From an uncultured Alphaproteobacteria bacterium (GTDB lineage Bacteria > Pseudomonadota > Alphaproteobacteria > Rs-D84), in NCBI GenBank assembly GCA_946185785.1, contig CAMHKP010000013.1, positions 1-8,241 of the forward strand: a stretch of DNA of 8,241 nucleotides, in the 5' to 3' direction. The notes beneath the pieces are model-generated. The model ran no database searches, was not told where the DNA came from, and saw nothing but the letters and a program-made list of their open reading frames with translations. This document shows, piece after piece, positions 6,910 through 8,241 of this stretch. Both the position numbers and the translations under genes were made by a program. The stretch's first letter is position 1; every line of letters starts with the position of its first letter.

Positions 6910-6937
6910 ATTATAAGAGGTTTTATAAATGTTGCAA
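6910..6937 (-). promoter_or_regulatory. Putative promoter of rmuC
   Basis: On the minus strand, TTGCAA (6937-6932) and a perfect TATAAT (6915-6910) are separated by 16 bases. The -35 lies inside the first codons of def. The expected start near 6903 leaves a leader of about 17 bases containing the rmuC ribosome binding site. Confidence 0.5.
6915..6920 (+). promoter_or_regulatory. Ribosome binding site of def
   Basis: AAGAGG lies eight bases before ATG 6929, supporting that start over the second in-frame ATG at 6938. It overlaps the minus-strand -10 of rmuC by one base. Confidence 0.65.
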
Positions 6938-7432
6938 ATGAAACTTTGTGGCGATTTGGTTCTGCGTGAAAAGTGCGCGCCCGTGGGTGAAATTACCCCC
7001 GATATTTTGCATGCTATGGACGAAATGGTAAAAATGATGCATGAACAAAGTGGTGTGGGGCTGGCGGCACCCCAGGTGAACATTACAAAACGTTTTCTGG
7101 TTATGATGAATCCAGATACCGAAGAAGTGTTCAAAATGATAAACCCAAAAATCATCAAAAAAAGTGATACGGTTGTCAAAATGGAAGAAGGGTGCTTGTC
7201 TGTGCTGGGACCAGATGATTTGCCGGTTTTTGCCGATGTGACACGTCCAGAATCGGTTGATGTTGAATGGACAGACGAAAACGGCAAGCCGATGGCTGCA
7301 CATATGTCGGGGTTGCCTGCGCGTATTGTGCAACATGAAACAGATCATTTGGATGGGATTCTGTTTATAGACTATTTGTCGCCAGTTAAACGTGAAATGG
7401 TTATGCGCAAGGTACGGAAACACAAAAAATGA
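6929..7432 (+). CDS. def: Peptide deformylase
   Basis: This metalloenzyme removes the N-terminal formyl group from nascent proteins at the ribosome exit, reversing the mark set by Fmt. The 167-residue product has all three family motifs: GVGLAAPQ (42-49), EGCLS (87-91) and QHETDHLDG (135-143). The metal ligands are C89, H136 and H140, with E137 catalytic. Length is normal. The segment between EGCLS and the following Arg-Pro (VLGPDDLPVFADVT) is about five residues longer than in E. coli Def, so the loop beside the active site is enlarged. The C-terminus is short and very basic (RKVRKHKK), similar in character to the ribosome-contacting tail of other deformylases. It overlaps fmt by four bases (ATGA), giving translational coupling. 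Confidence 0.97.
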   Translation: MLQMKLCGDLVLREKCAPVGEITPDILHAMDEMVKMMHEQSGVGLAAPQVNITKRFLVMMNPDTEEVFKMINPKIIKKSDTVVKMEEGCLSVLGPDDLPVFADVTRPESVDVEWTDENGKPMAAHMSGLPARIVQHETDHLDGILFIDYLSPVKREMVMRKVRKHKK

Positions 7433-8235
7433 AAATCGTTTTAATGGGAACAAATGATTTTGTTGTTCCAATCTTTGAAGCGGTAAGAAAGGCCGGACAT
7501 GAAATTGTCGCGGTTTTTACGCGCGCACCAAAACCAGTTGGTCGTAAGCAGGTTTTAACCCCATCGCCAGTGCATTTGTGGGCGAATGAGCATAATATTA
7601 CAGTGCACACAAGTATCAAAGAATATAACTATACGCCCGATATGGTCGTGGTGGTATCATATGGTGTGATTTTGCGCGATAATGTATTAGATTCTGCGCC
7701 AATTATAAACATTCACCCAAGTGATTTGCCGCGCTATCGTGGCCCATCGCCAATTAAAACGGCAATATTTAATGGTGATAAAAAAAGCGCAGTATGTTTA
7801 ATGCAATTAGTTGCGGAAATGGATGCTGGACCAATCTTTATGCGTATCCCATTTGAAATCGGTGAAAATGATACAAACGAAATTGTTGAAAAACATGTAT
7901 CTGAAATTGGCGCAGATATGTTGGTGGAATATTTATCTGCTCCGGATAAATATAAACCAGTGGCGCAGATTGGTGAACCAACATTTACACGTAAATTTAC
8001 GAGTAGCGATGAAATTATAGATTGGTCAAAATCAGCAAATGAAATTCACAATCAAATTCGCGCGATTGGTGCGGGGCGGACAAAAATAAACGGCATAGAT
8101 GTCAAAATTTTGGAAACGTGCATTGAAAACGGTGAATTAAAAATTATTACTATTCAGCCAGCCGGTAAAAAACCAATGGATTGGAAGAGTTTTGTAAACG
8201 GCTTGCATGGCGCAGAAATAAAGTATGGGGAATAG
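7429..8235 (+). CDS. fmt: Methionyl-tRNA formyltransferase with shortened C-terminal domain
   Basis: Fmt transfers a formyl group from 10-formyltetrahydrofolate to initiator Met-tRNA. The N-terminal Rossmann domain (1 to about 190) is complete: MKIVLMGTNDFVVP at the start, a tRNA-contacting loop around KPVGRKQVLTPSPV (35-48), catalytic NIHPSDLPRYRG (94-105, with N94 and H96) and D132 in EMDAGPIF. The C-terminal tRNA-binding domain begins with FTRKFTSSDEIIDWSKSA (185-203) and ends with TIQPAGKKPMDWKSF (241-255). The segment normally carrying a 'PGTI...GI.V.TGDG' stretch between these is missing, so the protein has 268 residues instead of about 310. The stop TAG is in frame and followed at once by another start, so it is not cut by the window or a frameshift. 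It overlaps def by four bases. Confidence 0.95.
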   Translation: MKIVLMGTNDFVVPIFEAVRKAGHEIVAVFTRAPKPVGRKQVLTPSPVHLWANEHNITVHTSIKEYNYTPDMVVVVSYGVILRDNVLDSAPIINIHPSDLPRYRGPSPIKTAIFNGDKKSAVCLMQLVAEMDAGPIFMRIPFEIGENDTNEIVEKHVSEIGADMLVEYLSAPDKYKPVAQIGEPTFTRKFTSSDEIIDWSKSANEIHNQIRAIGAGRTKINGIDVKILETCIENGELKIITIQPAGKKPMDWKSFVNGLHGAEIKYGE

Positions 8236-8237
8236 AT

Positions 8238-8241
8238 ATGG
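8238..8241 (+). CDS. Possible start of the next operon gene (truA expected by synteny)
   Basis: ATG at 8238-8240 lies two bases after the fmt stop. GGGGA (8227-8231) lies six bases upstream as a ribosome binding site. Only one codon is visible. In many Alphaproteobacteria truA follows fmt; that identity is purely a guess from gene order. Confidence 0.35.

Noticed and set aside
6923..7471. Minus-strand frames opposite def
   Set aside because: They overlap a gene with all three deformylase motifs. The His/Phe-rich translation is a reverse-strand artefact.
7429..8235. fmt as a truncated pseudogene
   Set aside because: The conserved C-terminal QPAGKK motif is present and the stop is followed by the next start, so the shortening is internal and in frame.

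Overview
The window looks like chromosomal DNA of an AT-rich (roughly 40% G+C by eye) Gram-negative bacterium, most likely an alphaproteobacterium. An outer-membrane TolC-like protein and an RND permease require two membranes. A divergent rmuC next to a def-fmt pair, with a further start codon right after fmt, is the arrangement I know from many Alphaproteobacteria, where truA usually follows. Several proteins are shorter than their family norm (adaptor, RmuC, Fmt). A palindromic repeat of the 'TCATTGCGA...GCAATCC' type lies between genes. Both fit a compact, possibly host-associated lineage, but that last step is inference.

Region 1 (1-5204) is a four-gene rightward operon: the C-terminal end of a MarR-family regulator, a TolC-family outer membrane factor, a very small inner-membrane-anchored adaptor-like protein, and a 1011-residue RND permease, closed by a strong hairpin terminator. 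The first two junctions leave one base between stop and start, and the third leaves ten. The layout is that of a MarR-controlled tripartite efflux pump, but two parts are abnormal. The permease has Ser-Asn in place of the Asp-Asp pair of transmembrane helix 4 that drives proton coupling in AcrB-type pumps. The adaptor keeps recognisable beta-barrel and membrane-proximal sequence but has no room for the lipoyl domain and alpha-helical hairpin that normally reach the outer membrane channel. All frames are intact, so this looks like a remodelled system rather than a decayed one. It is the most interesting thing in the window.

Region 2 (5205-6016) holds a single gene with its own promoter for a HAD-IB phosphatase resembling phosphatidylglycerophosphatase C, then an imperfect inverted repeat and a bidirectional terminator shared with the converging rmuC.

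Region 3 (6017-8241) has a leftward rmuC (nuclease-like, DNA maintenance) and a rightward def-fmt operon for N-formylmethionine handling: Fmt formylates initiator Met-tRNA and Def removes the formyl group from new proteins. The 42-base gap between rmuC and def, with adjoining coding ends, carries two opposed sigma-70-like promoters. def and fmt overlap by four bases. fmt is complete but has a shortened C-terminal domain. The last four bases probably begin the next gene.
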